A DNA stretch of 64,000 nt from Sipunculus nudus (lineage: Eukaryota; Annelida; Sipuncula; Golfingiida; Sipunculidae), in assembly GCA_026874595.1 (NCBI GenBank), contig CM049318.1, positions 1,127,241-1,191,240 on the forward strand, read 5' to 3'. The position numbers were made by a program, and so were the translations under genes. Shown piece after piece: positions 63,213 through 64,000 of the stretch (its first letter is position 1; the number at the start of each line of letters is the position of its first letter). The notes under the pieces are model-generated. The model ran no database searches. It was not told the DNA's origin and was given only the letters and a program-made list of their open reading frames with translations.

Positions 63213-64000
63213 TTCATTCTAGTTAATATTCATAGATATTTTCTGCGGATTTGGATTACCTGGTGGATCCAGTAAAAGCGTTCTGCCTCAGCGGAGGAAT
63301 GTGCTCAGTTGAAGTTCATTCTAGTTAATATTCATAGATATTTTCTGCGGATTTGGTTTATCTGGTGGATCCAGTAAAGGTGTTCTGCCTCAGCGGAGGA
63401 ATGTGCTAAGTTGAAGTTCATTCTAGTTAATATTCATAGATATTTTCTGCGGATTTGGATTACCTGGTGGATCCAGTAAAGGCGTTCTGCCTCAGCGGAG
63501 GAATGTGCTCAGTTGAAGTTCATTCTAGTTAATATTCATAGATATTTTCTGCGGATTTGGATTACCTGGTGGATCCAGTAAAGGCGTTCTGCCTTAGCGG
63601 GGGAATGTGCTCAGTTGAAGTTCATTCTAGTTAATATTCATAGATATTTTCTGCGGATTTGGATTACCTGGTGGATCCAGTAAAGGCGTTCTGCCTCAGC
63701 GGAGGAATGTGCTCAGTTGAAGTTCATTCAAGTTAATATTCATAGATATTTTCTGCGGATTTGATTACCTGGTGGATCCAGTAAAGGCGTTCTGTCTCAG
63801 CGGAGGAATGTGCTCAGTTGAAGTTCATTCTAGTTAATATCCATAGATATTTTCTGCGGATTTGGTTTATCTGGTGGATCCAGTAAAGGCGTTCTGCCTC
63901 AGCGGAGGAATGTGCTCAGTTGAAGTTCATTCTAGTTAATATTCATAGATATTTTCTGCGGATTTGGATTACCTGGTGTATCCAGTAAAGGCGTTCTGCC
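63213..64000 (+). repeat. Landmark cassette, cut by window end
   Basis: A(AAAGCG), C2, A, A(CTTAGCGGGGG), A, B(TCAAG, GTCTCAG at 63795), C1 and the first 75 bp of an A with GGTGTATCC. It matches the cassettes at 8191, 14699, 20596, 25955, 32470 and 39495, although the B monomer that usually follows C1 is missing. The array therefore continues beyond the window, probably into another large repeat. Confidence 0.86.

Larger units (their letters stand above)
1..64000 (+). repeat. 102-bp satellite DNA array filling the window
   Basis: The whole window is a head-to-tail array of one monomer, usually 102 bp, with 101-bp and rarer 88-, 94- and 100-bp forms. Dividing the length by the mean monomer gives about 630 copies. 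Every copy has the same orientation, and no unrelated DNA interrupts the array. Most monomers differ from the consensus at only a few positions. Most contain GGATCC, so a BamHI digest should give a ladder of about 102 bp. Consensus frames are closed on both strands: TAA at monomer 61-63, TAG at 8-10 and TAA at 11-13 close the plus frames, and the three minus frames also contain stops. Satellite identity is certain. A centromeric or pericentromeric location is inferred from size, purity and HOR structure. The family is not one I recognise by name. Confidence 0.98.

Noticed and set aside
1-64000. Possible tandem-repeat protein gene, since 102 is divisible by three.
   Set aside because: All three plus frames and all three minus frames of the consensus contain stops, and frequent 101-bp and 88-bp monomers shift frame.
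1-64000. CRISPR array.
   Set aside because: The whole 102-bp unit repeats; there are no unique spacers between short conserved repeats, and no cas genes.
1-64000. Telomeric, rDNA spacer or known vertebrate alpha-satellite array.
   Set aside because: There is no TTAGGG-type repeat, no rRNA segment, and the monomer length is not about 171 bp. No similarity to those families is visible.
1-64000. Collapsed or artificially expanded assembly of identical repeats.
   Set aside because: Copies carry distinct private variants and whole-monomer differences, which argues for real sequence. Without reads it cannot be excluded for the most similar local duplications (36541-37764, 58338-59967).

Overview
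The window is one uninterrupted block of eukaryotic satellite DNA. About 630 head-to-tail copies of a monomer, usually 102 bp and about 42% G+C, fill all 64 kb on one strand orientation. I found no flanking unique DNA, gene, RNA gene, transposon insertion, CRISPR array or inverted segment. All six reading frames of the consensus monomer contain stops, so the window is non-coding. The sequence does not identify the species. Array size, purity and layered higher-order repeats (HORs) fit a centromeric or pericentromeric array in a long-read assembly, but that location is inferred.

Monomers fall into a few recurrent types. Type A (102 bp) reads GGATTTGGATTACC in its middle. Type B (101 bp) has lost one G there (GGATTTGATTACC). 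Type C (102 bp) reads GGTTTATCTGG; C1 carries TATCCATAG plus GGCGTT and C2 carries TATTCATAG plus GGTGTT. Type D (102 bp) reads TTAGTTTACC. Rarer length variants are 88, 94, 100 and 101 bp. Below, monomer position 1 is the first T of TTCATTCTAG; the window opens exactly on it.

Layout: (1) 1-3828, a 15-monomer HOR of exactly 1,513 bp, two full copies and one partial. (2) 3829-6168, 23 mostly type A monomers with a 407-bp four-monomer recurrence. (3) 6169-7681, a further full 15-mer. It overlaps a larger repeat of 5,999, 6,406 and 3,963 bp at 6766-23133. (4) 23134-25954, a copy of part of region 2 followed by shortened 15-mers. (5) 25955-40410, a second large repeat (6,515 and 7,025 bp, then a partial copy). 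(6) 40411-60884, a third large repeat nested in an 8.15-kb super-repeat. (7) 60885-64000, a return to region 2 and 15-mer sequence, ending inside the cassette that opens region 5.

Nearly all length differences between large copies are whole numbers of monomers, so register is kept. That is the pattern expected of unequal exchange or gene conversion between aligned monomers. Any biological role would be structural (chromatin, kinetochore or heterochromatin). Candidate sequence features are three short dyads per monomer and a degenerate CENP-B-box-like stretch.
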